Below, in pieces: positions 45,163 to 55,320 of a stretch of DNA of 64,000 nucleotides (its first letter is position 1; every line of letters starts with the position of its first letter). The notes beneath the pieces were generated by a model. The model was given only the letters and a program-made list of their open reading frames with translations, was not told where the DNA came from and did not search any database. This DNA comes from Gerris lacustris (lineage: Eukaryota; Arthropoda; Insecta; Hemiptera; Gerridae). The translations under genes were made by a program, and so were the position numbers. The stretch spans positions 16,391,187 through 16,455,186 of the forward strand of contig OX578284.1 of NCBI GenBank assembly GCA_951217055.1, given 5' to 3'.

Positions 45163-45386
45163 GGTACTTCTTTAGATTGTTTCTCCCCTATGTTGTTAAG
45201 AATAGAAATAACTTTGACTAAATAATTATTAAGACAAAGGGATGTTTAATCCAATGTACTTTGGGACAAAGGAATATCACACTTCTGTGTGAGTAAAAGT
45301 CTAAAGAAGAACATTCCGTACACGTTCTTTACATTTTCACTCCCCTCAGTTTTTTTTAAGGGGGAGTAACAATATAAAGAAGGGCC
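45163..45386. mobile_element. TACTTC MITE, copy 5
   Basis: Starts GGTACTTCTTTAGATTGTTT and has the shared interior in inverse orientation ('attaagacaaagggatgttt', 'ggaatatcacacttctgt'), the internal duplicate end ('gaacattccgtacacgttct') and a right end GGGGGAGTAACAATATAAAG. It directly abuts the TTTATTTGG element. Confidence 0.8.
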
Positions 45387-45629
45387 AATAAATGAGTGCA
45401 TGCAATTTAAGCTCTCATATTTTTTTAATGGAATATGTACGAGTATAACAGATTTTCAGAAATGCTGAATTAAAAAAAACTTTTGATATTATTGTCAACG
45501 TCTAAATTATATTTTCAAAATCATGAATGAAGCTCAAAATGCCTAATCAAATGCAGTGATGCAAACAAAAATTCCATCTTTAAAACTTGGACTTGTATTT
45601 TTAATCTTGCCCTAGGAGTAGCCAAAAGG

Positions 45630-46389
45630 GTTTAGAGCAGGGGTTCCCAAAGTTTTTTTTACCAAGCCCCCCACAGTCAAGAATAAATCTTCCCACGCCC
45701 CCCCCCCCCCCCCCTTCACAATTTTATGAGATAATGAAAAAACTAAAATAAACCATTATTACATTGAATTACCATTCATTTATTTGTATTACTATTATTT
45801 TTATAACATTACAAGTAATCTTTTTACAGATGATCTTATGTGATCTTATGAGATGGATGAGCTTGCATTTTTTTTTTACAAGATTCCCTATTGTTGGATG
45901 AGTATTAGAGAGTGCACAACGAAAATCAAGCACAGCAAAATCAAGTTTGCCACGATACTTTGTTTTTATTGCAACTAGTGCTGAAAAATCTTTTTTGCAC
46001 AAATAAGTGCTTAGAAAAGGTAAATACAATCTAAGTGCTTGCTGTGATATACTGGGCTACACTTTGCAATACTTAACCCAAAACGATGATTTGTCCATTG
46101 TATCAAAATCGGCAGCAGAACCTTTTTTTTATTTCTAAAGAATGTTCTTGGAGTGTTTCGGGCAGGGAATCTATGTTGACACTGAAAGTGTTGTCAAATA
46201 CGTGTTAGGAAAGTATCTGTTGAATTCGTCAGTGAGGTTCTCCAACTGGTTTGATATTTGGATTTTTATATAATCGCATTAGACGTTCGGACGGCAAATC
46301 TCGATTTCGAGGTCCCACGCCCCCCTTGACGTGTCTTCACGCCCCCCTTGGGGGGCGCGCCCCCCACTTTGGGAACCAATGGTTTAGAG
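45630..46389 (-). mobile_element. hAT element, ZBED5/SCAND3-like, internally deleted, intact ends
   Basis: The element is 45638-46381 (744 bp), with ends CAGGGGTTCCCAAAGT and (inverted) CATTGGTTCCCAAAGT, flanked by the exact 8-bp duplication GTTTAGAG (45630-45637 and 46382-46389). The GC-rich text inside both ends (CCCCCCAC, GGGGGGCGCGCC) is typical of the Charlie/ZBED5-like hAT group. The coding strand is minus. Confidence 0.93.
45769..46270 (-). pseudogene. ZBED5/SCAND3-like hAT transposase, C-terminal remnant
   Basis: The minus frame 45769-46029 encodes LPFLSTYLCKKDFSALVAIK, TKYRGKLD and DFRCALSNTHPTIGNL. This is the hAT dimerisation domain of the ZBED5/SCAND3-like group (LPF.STYLCE..FS.L..IKTK.R..L....DLR.ALS...P....L). 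The residue corresponding to the usual Glu after LC is Lys. Upstream on the same strand (46030-46270) degenerate frames continue the same domain with stops. Most of the transposase is missing. The frame ends in an unrelated Lys/Ile-rich tail. Confidence 0.88.
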
Positions 46390-46538
46390 CTTAATTGGGG
46401 TCTTGGGACAGTCGTCTTTACTTTAATCTTTTTCCTGTTAATATAATTTCATCTTAACATGTGACGTATGATTTGAAGCTGTCACGTCATATTGTTATAA
46501 AGCGACAGCTCTTAATCCAATGACAGATGATGCAGCCA

Positions 46539-46545
46539 TATAAAA
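46539..46545 (+). promoter_or_regulatory. Candidate TATA box
   Basis: TATAAAA at 46539-46545, about 45 bp before the ATG at 46584, would place a start site near 46570. CRE-like half sites (TGACGTA at about 46462, CACGTCA at about 46483) lie upstream. The hAT element's right end is only 150 bp away. Confidence 0.4.
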
Positions 46546-46583
46546 AGTGACTAATGTTTTAAGCCTTAAGAGCGAAGATCGAT

Positions 46584-46840
46584 ATGAATCGTCTAAGAGA
46601 CATCTCTGTTCATGCAAATTTGATCTCAAAAGTTAAACGACAGCTGCAATGTACAACCACGTTAAGGAGCTTAAGAACAACTCAGGCAAGACGTTTAGAC
46701 GTCTACATGAAGTTAGATCCGTCGACTGCCTCCAAATCATTCGAACTTCAGAATGATGACAAAGGCTCCCTGCTGTCCTACATCATGAGGATGGGTGCAC
46801 TAACGCCCCCTACAAGAACTGACAGAGTTGCTCTTCTCAA
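46584..46840 (+). CDS. Candidate first coding exon of an unrecognised gene
   Basis: The start ATG (46584) lies about 45 bp after a TATA box. The 257-bp exon encodes 85 codons, beginning MNRLRDISVHANLISK, basic at its N-terminus, then LDVYMKLDPSTASKSF, SLLSYIMRMGAL and TPPTRTDRVALL. Base composition is clearly richer in GC than the surroundings. CAA|GTCAGT at 46838-46846 is an acceptable splice donor leaving two bases of a codon. The exon at 48587 starts with the one base needed (AA+C, Asn) and stays open. If unspliced, the frame stops three codons later. I do not recognise the family. A transposon-derived gene is possible because the region is full of repeats, but none of the hAT or LINE motifs occur in it. 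Confidence 0.45.
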
Positions 46841-48586
46841 GTCAGTTTGAATAATTTGTAAATTACAAAATAATAGGCTGGCATTCACTATATTTATAGT
46901 CAAACAAACATCTGGTAGACTAATATGCTCTTTCTATCCGTACCTTTAAGATCAAGGCGTAAGAGGGAAAGGGGGCGTAAGATACAAATTGGAATTAGAA
47001 TTTTACATGCTTAAGCCTCTATCATAGCCCTTTTTATTTACTATTTATTCGTAGGTGCCTTGTGAGCTAATAACATGTTTGTTGGAACATACATAATATT
47101 ATATACGTTGATGTTTATTAAGAGATAACGTTTCGAAGGATGGGAATGACGGCTTTTACCTTTCAACAAATTAGGGGATAAAACAATTTGACGAAAAGAA
47201 TATAGGAACCTTTGAGAGGGCCATATGGAACCCAAGAACACACACATAAATGAAAAAATCGGATCGGGCCTCTCTCCGTCCACGTTTAAAGCCATTTTCC
47301 CCGGGGAAACAGCTTTTCTATCATTAGATTCGTATTTAAATAGACTAGATGTTAGATTATTTTTTTTTAATCAAAATCGTCGGAACAGTAGGGATGGGCG
47401 GAACGGAACGTAACTATAAAAATAACTAGTTCCAGTGTTGGAACGGTTCCAATCGTTCCAAGATTTCATGGAACTACGTTATTTTTGGAACGACTTTGAA
47501 GTTTTTATTTTACTGTCGAGTTTCAGTTTAGTTAATAAATTTTTATTGTTTGAATTCGATACAAATTTGTTACCACCATTTTACAAAAAAATAATATCTT
47601 TTAAGAATTATCGAGCAAAATAATACGAAACGTAACTCTTGGAACGAAACTAATGATCTTCGTTCCAAGCGCCAATACGTAACGTGTAACGTAACTGCAA
47701 AGACGAAACGGGAACGAGATAACGTAACGAAACTGTAACTCGGAGGGAACGTAAAAGATTCGTTTCGCGAGGAACGAAAACTATAGTTTCGTTCCCAGTT
47801 CCAGTTCCAGCCAAGCTGGAACGTAAGGTGTGTGTCTTATGTTATCTTGTATAGTAGAGTACAGTAATGGAGTGGGGATGAGAGCTCGAGTCTGGGAATC
47901 ACTCCAGTTATAGTGAAGCGTTATCTTTTTCTCTTTCAGAGACATTGATGCCTCTTTGCCGCTTTTTTTCTTTTAGGTCCATAGTCAACTTCCTCTTGTC
48001 ACTTTCGCCCTTTGCCACTCGTTTGGTTTTTTTTAGTTTTGTTTTCCGCTTTAGTAAATAGTTAGTAAAAATACGAAATAAACAGGTGACATTTAATTTG
48101 TTTTATGTTTAGTTTTAGGATCTCGTTATGGAAAGAACATATTCTAGTATTTAAAAATATTATTTATACTGGTATAAAATATACTTTTAAGTAGTTACCA
48201 TAATGTTGTATCATAAACATTTTTATTATACTGTTTACTTGGTTGCAATTAAAATATCACTATAAAAAAATATAAGATAAAAAGATAAATAAAGAGATCT
48301 TAATAATATTATTATAAAGTTTGTATTTAATTTCAACTTTTCATCGTCAGCGTCAGTGAAGAGTGGAACTATTTAATAAAGAAACGAAACTTATTGTAGA
48401 ATGAACATGGACTAGACTCAGGAACACGTGAAGTATAAGAGAAACTGTTTCTTTGGAACATAAACTGAAACGTTCCAAAAATAACTAGTTTTCACAGGAA
48501 TTTTTTGTTGAAAGAAATATAGAAATAAATTATAATAATTTTACTCATTAGATTATTTAATTAATTGTTTTATTTTTCTCTTTTAG
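46841..48586 (+). other. Putative intron with GGAACG-rich repeat insertion
   Basis: Between the two candidate exons lies AT-rich DNA. From about 47390 ('gggatgggcggaacggaacg') to 47830 it is dense in GGAACG, CGTTCC and GTAACG words, and similar words (AACGTTCCAAAAATAACTAG) return at about 48473-48500, opposite in sense to those at 47425-47455. This looks like a roughly 1.1-kb element with subterminal repeats. I could not define exact TIRs or a target duplication. The acceptor before 48587 is 'tttatttttctcttttag'. Confidence 0.45.
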
Positions 48587-48732
48587 CTGGATGATTATAT
48601 CTAACACGTTCGATAATTTCCTAAATAAGAAATTCCCCGAGGAGATATTGACGAATTGTGAAACATTGGTTCCGGCCATCAAGACTCTTATACTTCAGGC
48701 TAATAGACTAGGAGTCAGCATGTTCGTTATTG
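48587..48732 (+). CDS. Candidate second coding exon of the same gene
   Basis: The 146-bp exon has a pyrimidine-rich acceptor (ttctcttttAG) and a donor (G|GTAATG). After completing the Asn codon it reads WMIISNTFDNFLNKKF, PEEILTNCETLVPAIKTL and ILQANRLGVSMFVI without stops, leaving one base for the next exon. If not spliced, the frame runs 12 more codons to a stop near 48768. The mixed hydrophobic/charged pattern suggests a folded helical protein. Family not recognised. No further downstream exon could be supported. Confidence 0.45.
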
Positions 48733-50799
48733 GTAATGTCCATAATATGTTTAGTATGTTATTCTAATAATGTATCTATTAAAATACTATACCTAGTAAA
48801 ATAAATTCTATGGGCGAATGCTAGGTTTTAGTGGATATGCTTCCTATAATCATGTAGGCCTAGCAATCGAATGAAATGCCTAAATAGTTTTGTTTCCAAA
48901 GCCTTCTAGGAATAAAATCAGGACTATATTACACATTATTAATTCCATTACTAAGAATATAATACTCTCCAAATCGTAGTTTGGAGTCTATCTATATATT
49001 TAAATAATAGAAACTAAGCAATGTAGTAATAACTAACAATGCTAAAAAAAAAAGGTATAATAAATAAGAAAATAAACGTAGTTCAAACCAATTAGACTGG
49101 GAAGTCATTGAACAATCATCAACCATGATGGTGCATTAATTACCAGCCTCTTTTCTCAATGCGGCAGTTGCACCATTAAATATTTAATAACTAGTTCTAG
49201 GAAAAATTAATAAATAAAGATGTAGATATTTTAAAATCAGTTACCACTGGCGCAGTCAGCTTGTCGATACTACTTACAGTTTAGCCACAATAAGCCAAAA
49301 AAAACAAAAACTTTAAAGTGCGTCTTCCATCTTTAATTTTTTTAAGGGGGGTAAAAATATTTTTTTTTTAACTTTTCGGATTTTCCTAGGCGGTTTGGGC
49401 CAATTTCCGACCAAACGCAAAAAACCGCGAGTCTCTAGGTGGACTAGAAGTACCCAAACATTTTGAATAGCGAGTATGTGGGGTTTGGTTAGCCGGATTC
49501 GGTTTTTGGAATGTATAAAATGAAAAAGTATCCAAAACATTTTCAATTCTGACCAATGTACAGACAAAACTTTAATTTCATATATTAAAATATAACAGCA
49601 TGACTAATTATTCCTACCCAAATAAACCTATTCCTAATAAATGAGTTAAAAGTGATTGACCAAAACAGCCGATTTGTAACGTATTTACCTAAAAGCACTG
49701 TCCAAACAAATTTTATCTACTTCAATTCCCAGTCTCTGAGTAGGTGTTCAATTTGACTAATACCTGTTACTACATATTTTTGTCATGATTGAACACAAAG
49801 AGAGATCAAACAAATTTACTAAATTTACTCGCTTCTTTAGCAAATATTTGTACATAAATAAAAGCTCGGGTCAGAGATGTAAAATTATTCAGAATTGACT
49901 TTATTATTTCACTTCGTAATATAATGTCAAAAGTCAAAGGTAACGAAATAAAAAAATAAATAACATTTTGTTCTAAATTTCTATAAATTATATATTCTAC
50001 GAATCCTTTTATTTGAAGTTTTGAAGTGTACTTTTTAATTAAAAAAAAAAAAAAAAAAAAAAAAACATGCTAAAATCCATGTTACAAAACGAGTTTCGAG
50101 GTATTAATAAAACTAGGGTGTGTTTCGTTCATCAAAAGCTTGAGCCAACCAAAACTTGACGTGCAGCGGTCACGCAATAAAAATCCACCGCAACGTTCCA
50201 AAATATGACATAGGCCTCTTGCACAAAATAAAAACAAGAAGAAAATGAGAGGAAAATAACAAAACTAAAAACAATTCCCTGTAACAGCTTGTTCATATTA
50301 TCCTCACAGAATAGAAGATATTTTCTTTTTTCCCCCTCCCCTCTCTTCCACTGTTGTTTTAATTTGGAAAAAAAGGAGGGGGAAATAAATCCCAGTGGAT
50401 ATCGTAACCTACGGGCATTTAGAGAACCTGGACACTGATTTAATTCTAGGCTTGTTTTTGTTTACGACTGATGAAATACCATTTTTTTTATTTCATCAAG
50501 ATTGTAAAACTCACGTTCGCAACATTTGATCAAATATAGTGTCAGAGGTAGATTGCATTTCACTCTTTTTATCGGGGGAAAAAATCAATTTTACGGTTTT
50601 TACACTCCTATAAAATTGTTTTATAAGGCTTGTTCATAAACTTCTATTGCTGAACGTGAAAACTCGTTAAATTTAGTCTAATAGCTTTTCAAAGTTTTAG
50701 TACTCTATGTAGAACACAGTGATATTGACAGTATATTTTACGTGTAGATATATTTATTACAGTAATCAATGAACATAATGAGTAAATAAGTGTAACATT
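48733..50799. other. AT-rich DNA, no supported exon
   Basis: An 84-codon minus frame (49313) is in less AT-rich text (ccaaacattttgaatagcga) but unrecognised. A poly-A run lies at 50041-50065. No element ends were found. Confidence 0.4.
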
Positions 50800-51810
50800 T
50801 ACTACGTTTATAAGTTTTCAAAACCATATTATATGAAAACTGATTTTAGTATTCAAACCCCCGTGAAAACGATGATTTCAGAACGTTTTAAGTTCAAGGT
50901 CACAACAGCAAATTTTTGGTCTTGTATTGTCACTGTCACCTCTCAATCATGGGTAAAATCTTTGAAAAACTTCTCCTTCACCGAATGATTCTTATCCTTA
51001 GTCCATACCTTCCTGACCATCAATTTGGTTTCCGCTCCCGTCATTCCACCATCCAGCAATGTCATCGCCTTGTCGATGTTATTGCCTACTCTCTCGAGAA
51101 GAAAAAGTATTGTTCAGCTGTCTTTCTTGATGAAGCTCAAGCTTTTAATAGGGTGTGGCATGCTGGACTGCTTTGGAAACTCAAAAGCATCCTCCCCTTC
51201 ACTTATTATCTCATCCTTAAATCCTTCCTCTCTGATAGATATTTCCATATCCCATTTCTAGATATATTCTATTATATATTCTATTTATATCTATATTATA
51301 TATAGATATTCCATTTCGAGATCTATCCATATCCCGATATCACACATTCCATGAATCCTTGTTAGATCATCCTAATCCTCTAGTTCAACTCCTCTCTACC
51401 CAATCTATACCAGACCATATATAACATATATAAAATATGTAATTATTCTGCTATCTACTATATCTCATTAATTATTCAAGTATATTATCTATTTATTTTA
51501 TTAATTAATATCTCATTTCACCTCTATCTACATTTATCATTATTACTCAATGTAATCCTCACGCCAAAAAGGGTTAGTCACTGGACTACTTCCTTTTCAC
51601 ATGCTGATCAAGCCAAGATAAAAAACTAAAACAACTGTAACACTTATAACATGTTTTTATTTTAGTTGTGTTAATCAATATAGTTTTCAAAATTGTTGTG
51701 AAAGCTGTTTTGAAAACTCCTCATGGATACACTTTAGGTTTGAAAGTGTAAAACATGTAAAAGTGTGAAACATTTTTCAAAACGTTTTGAAAGCCCATGA
51801 AAACGTAGTA
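50800..51810. mobile_element. TIR element 'TACTACG', copy 2, containing a Jockey fragment
   Basis: The left end is TACTACGTTTATAAGTTTTC and the right end, read inverted, is TACTACGTTTTCATGGGCTT; both continue into TTTCAAAAC words. Flanks are 'att' on both sides, again a 3-bp match as in copy 1 (437-950). The right third is rich in GTTTTGAAAA-type words in both orientations. The centre carries a Jockey reverse-transcriptase piece (next entry), either inserted later or captured. Confidence 0.65.
50900..51262 (+). pseudogene. Jockey-clade LINE reverse-transcriptase fragment
   Basis: The plus frame gives MGKIFEKLLLHRM, LPDHQFGFRSRHSTIQQCHR, KKYCSAVFLDEAQAFNRVWH, AGLLWKL and LKSFLSDRYF. These are RT fingers and palm motifs of Jockey-type LINEs: K.FEKL...R, LP..QFGFR..HSTI.Q.HR, and motif A (SAVFLDVAQAFDKVWH). 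In motif A the first Asp (FLD) is kept, but the second position, normally Asp in AFD, is Asn here. The YADD box and everything downstream are absent; after about 51262 the frame runs into a diverged 'atatatctat' repeat. Non-functional. Confidence 0.88.
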
Positions 51811-51952
51811 ATTGTTATGGATATGAAAGATAACAAAAAGAAATCTAGGAATGTGTGACCTGACAAGAGTGTTCCCCATTGCAAACAGAACAGTAATCTT
51901 GACAAAAAGCGCAATGCAAATTATTTTATTTATAAGAGTAAATTCAACTTAC

Positions 51953-52014
51953 AGACTTAGTAGCTATGATCGGTGTCCCAGTACCGCATTGGTGGATATA
52001 TATTCAGCTTTAAT
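51953..52014 (-). other. Candidate 62-bp exon with strong splice sites (minus)
   Basis: On the minus strand a long pyrimidine tract (ttcctttttttctgtttcAG) precedes the exon, which ends AAGTCT followed by the donor GTAAGT. The exon is short and has one ATG in a good context (CCACCAATGC), giving MRYWDTDHSY and a stop. It therefore looks like a 5'-untranslated or 3'-terminal exon, or part of a non-coding transcript. Combined with the donor at 54099 the phase would also allow a short reading through it. No family can be given. Confidence 0.35.
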
Positions 52015-52042
52015 CTGAAACAGAAAAAAAGGAATTAGTTAA

Positions 52043-52442
52043 TTAAGCCCCGTTTACACGATCCAAGTATACTTGGACCAAGTCAGCTTTGACGCTACTT
52101 GGACTTGTAAAAAGGGTATCCAAGTCAACTTGGACATCCAAGTTGAGTTGGATGGGTTCCAACTTTTTTTGATCACAGAAGACTTTGATGGAAACAAAAA
52201 TGGCGCCCACCTGATAGATTATGAGAACGAGCTGTCAAAAAATTAAAATTATGTGAGGTTGAGCTGGGTTTTATTTACTAGAAGGTTATATATTATCACC
52301 AGCATCTTAAATAAGTACAATTTAACTGGAAAGTTCTAGAGGGAAAAACATTTCACACAATCTATTTTAACCTCTACTTTATAGAGTATCAAAGTTCCAC
52401 TACTTGGACCAAGTATACTTTGATCGAGTAAACCTAACTTAA
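52043..52442. mobile_element. TTAA-flanked MITE (GCCCCGTTTACACGATC ends)
   Basis: The left end is TTAA + GCCCCGTTTACACGATCCAA + GTATACTTGG. The right end, read inverted, is TTAA + GTTAGGTTTACTCGATCAAA + GTATACTTGG. TTAA at both borders suits piggyBac or Kolobok-type targets. The word CTTGGACCAAGT (a palindrome) and halves of it recur inside and also outside to the right (52735-52780), so a larger or duplicated element is possible. Confidence 0.7.
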
Positions 52443-52456
52443 AAGTTTCAGAAACA

Positions 52457-52742
52457 CTTGGACCCAGTGGCGTAACTATAGGCCCGCGCGGGCCCGCATC
52501 GCGGGGGGGCCCCCAGTGCCAGGGGGCCCCCAAATCCAGAAATAACTAGAATTACTATCCTTGTACCAACGTTGAGGGGGCCCCCAATCCTGAACGCAAG
52601 AGGTTTTTTTTTTTTTTTTGCTCATCGATTTTCTTTTTTCTTTGGTGAGGGGGCCCCCAAAAATTTCTTGCGGGGGGGGGGGGGCCCCAAAAATTTCTTG
52701 CGGGGGGGCCCCCAATAGTCTAGCTACGCCACTGCTTGGACC
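52457..52742. mobile_element. hAT-type MITE A, copy 4, intact
   Basis: The element is 52465-52734 (270 bp), with ends CAGTGGCGTAACTA and TAGCTACGCCACTG, flanked by the exact 8-bp duplication CTTGGACC. It is very similar to copy 3 at 41145. It is longer because of a duplicated block 'ggggccccaaaaatttcttg' near the right end. It inserted into a CTTGGACCAAG word of the neighbouring repeat. Confidence 0.93.
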
Positions 52743-54098
52743 AAGTGGATTTGATCAAAATTAATTGGACCAAGGATAGTTGGTATCAGTTACAATTCCC
52801 CCGACATTTTATGGAAATATTTGACATTAGTTATTTTGTTGCCCTCGTATAAAACGTCAGCTGAGCTTTACATGACTATTTCATTTTCAACCTAAGTTTT
52901 AGCAAATTGTATTTTAATAGAATATTATTTGTTTCAAAAAAGCAGAGAACCGTCCGCATGATCATCAAGGGCATGCGCAATAGATAAAAGCCGTTCAAAC
53001 CCGAGTTGAGATTGTGTTTCGGTTTTGTACCTTCCTCCAAACTGTTCTATCTAACCTATGCATGGATCGTTCATCGTACGGTTCAAACGATCCTCAGCCA
53101 AAACCAAGTACAGTTTTGACTGATGTGCGCAGTTATGCCAATCGTCAAGCATGACAATAGGAAGGTGGTTCTCTATCTAAATTGATTGCCTTGAATATTT
53201 TTATTACAGTTTTAATCTGTTCCAACCCGACGAAGATTTTATTTCAATACAAAGTAAGCACCTGCGCATAAAAACCTGATCAAACGATTAACGTAAAGGA
53301 AGGTATGAATAGCTTGGAACAAACCTAATATATTCGGCTTTGTTTATAACCTGAACGAAACGCTGCGTAAGCGCACAAGGAAGGAAGAGTTGGGGAAAAC
53401 ATGTACATTGTGATGTTTACACAATTTCTATGGATATAATATTTTTATCTATATAGTCCAAACGAGTGCCATGATCCCACCATAAAGGCTTCCGATACAA
53501 TCCGCATCCTGAAAGATTTGTGATCCTTTGTTTCGTTTCTACTGCTGGAAGAAGCTCTAGGTGTTAAGTATTAAGGTGATATTAAACACCTAGAAGCTAC
53601 AAGATAAACTGAGAGTTCACTGTTTTGAGTTAACTACTCGATACTCAACACCCTTGAAGATGCTCTCATGGAAAATTAACGTCGGACTTTAAAATCTTCG
53701 TTGCGCAGATTTCATAGTTTTTTTTATTTATTTTTTATTTTTTTTTTGTTTTCTTTTTACTAATATCTAAGGTTAGAACTATTAGATATTAATCTTAAAT
53801 ACTAAGTTAGACGCTTTATAAACATAAAAATTGGATTAACAACCGACAAAAAACAGTTGAGAAAATAAAAATAACTCTGTTTCATTAACACATAAGACAT
53901 TATAATTATATTTTCTTGAAAAGTTTAAAAAAGGAGTAAAAAAAAAAAATGTATATTGTAAATGTTTTTTGAAAATTAAAATTAAAAATAACATTTTCCC
54001 CCTCTAGAATGGGACATTTCCTTAGTTTTACAGTGAAGGATTAATGTATTTCTCTTCAACACCAGTGTTACCATAATAAAAACCCTCAGGCGACTTAC
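52743..54098. other. Intergenic DNA
   Basis: 52980-53520 is less AT-rich and has CGTTCAAAC/GTTCAAACGATCC words that may be another repeat, but ends are not clear. 53690-54000 is T- and A-run rich. Confidence 0.4.
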
Positions 54099-54151
54099 AT
54101 CACAAGAACCAGTGCAGCCAACAGCCGTAAAAACAAAAGCTCCCCTTTATA
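54099..54151 (-). promoter_or_regulatory. Candidate promoter and first-exon donor (minus)
   Basis: On the minus strand TATAAAG (54145-54151) is followed by a short segment ending TTCTTGTGAT and a strong splice donor GTAAGT (54093-54098). If real, the first exon would be some 20-50 nt of untranslated sequence. The next good minus-strand acceptor I see is at 52015. Speculative. Confidence 0.25.
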
Positions 54152-54272
54152 CAGCTTTTATACTTACAGCTCTTGGTTTAGATTTAACAGCGCGAGACGA
54201 GGGAGGGGTGAAAAAAAATCTGTACTGGAAGGAAAATGCTTCTAACACACGCACGCACATTTTGCACTGGAG

Positions 54273-54298
54273 CCCCCCCCCCCCCCCCCCCCCCCCTC
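54273..54298. repeat. Homopolymer C run
   Basis: About 25 C residues. It gives an artificial poly-proline frame. Confidence 0.9.
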
Positions 54299-54554
54299 TC
54301 TTCTTAACACTACCTTATATACGCTATTTCCACTTAGCTAGGGCGAGTTTTATAACGGTACATATAAACGAAACCCTTTAAGCTATAATTTACTTCCTTT
54401 TCCCTTATCTGTCGTCGCAAGGATACAAAAAAAGTAAAAAACAAGAAAGTGTGTTTACAAAAGTAAATTAGAAAAAGAGAGCGATTAAAATTAAAATAAA
54501 ACAGTACAGAAACCAAATGGTAAAATAATTATTGTGATTTATTTCCTCTAATAT

Positions 54555-54970
54555 TACTTCCGAGCTCACCGAAGGTAACAGAATATTTGTGATCGTTTGC
54601 AGAACCGAAATTTTTTATGTGTCCGATTTAAAAAATTCAAAGACTGAAATTTTTTTCAGACATCAGAGAAATTTTTTGGTCCCATTCCTTCGATCTGTCT
54701 GTCTATCGCTCAATGTTTGCGAACTAACATATTATCTTAAAAACTACTCGTCCGATTTTAATGAAATTTGGATGGTAGGTGGTATCTTCTGCGCCCAATT
54801 GTTTCTTTTTCCACATGGGCACAAATATACTCTTACTTACACCTATATCTTTAAAATTGATCATCCGACTTTTATGAAATTGAAACAGATGGTCCCATAT
54901 AAAATTCATACATTTTGCTAAATTGATATTTTTGTTCATGTAAAAAATCAAAACAATTTTGATAGATGTA
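54555..54970 (+). repeat. Dispersed repeat family R, copy 6
   Basis: 'acttccgagctcaccgaagg', 'tttgtgatcgttt', 'cagacatcagagaa', 'tgtctgtctatcgctcaatg' and 'aactactcgtccgattttaa' to 'catgtaaaaaatcaaaacaa' + 'ttttgatag'. It is internally shortened. Confidence 0.8.
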
Positions 54971-55168
54971 AATTAGTACTTAGAAGTTAATTTTAAATTA
55001 TATATAGATATTATATCATTGATTCGGTAATTACAGGAGTAATATTCTCGCCCTTTAATAAGTTCATTCATAAAATGATAAGTATATTACCTTTTTTTTA
55101 TTGAATTTTAATACAGCTTTTAATACACTTATAAGTACATATATAGTAATGAAAAAAACTAGGAAGGA

Positions 55169-55320
55169 AGTCAAATCAAATCAAATAATACTTTTATTTA
55201 GATAACATTTTTGTTACATTTACCATAGTAGAAAAGTAAATCAGGCATGGCTAAAATGTCTGCCGGAATCTGTTTACTAACATCTTGTAATTAAAGGGGG
55301 CTCTATTACATGAAAAAAAA
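55169..55320 (-). repeat. Probable LINE 3' tail (minus)
   Basis: Read on the minus strand the region ends with 'aaaagtattatttgatttg' repeats (tttga)n. A terminal (TTGAT)n-like tail after an A/T-rich 3' untranslated region is characteristic of several LINEs. No ORF is attached on the 5' side. Confidence 0.5.

Noticed and set aside
54112..54381. 89-codon plus-strand protein with poly-proline
   Set aside because: The poly-proline comes from a C homopolymer, and the rest has no support; the minus strand has better splice signals.
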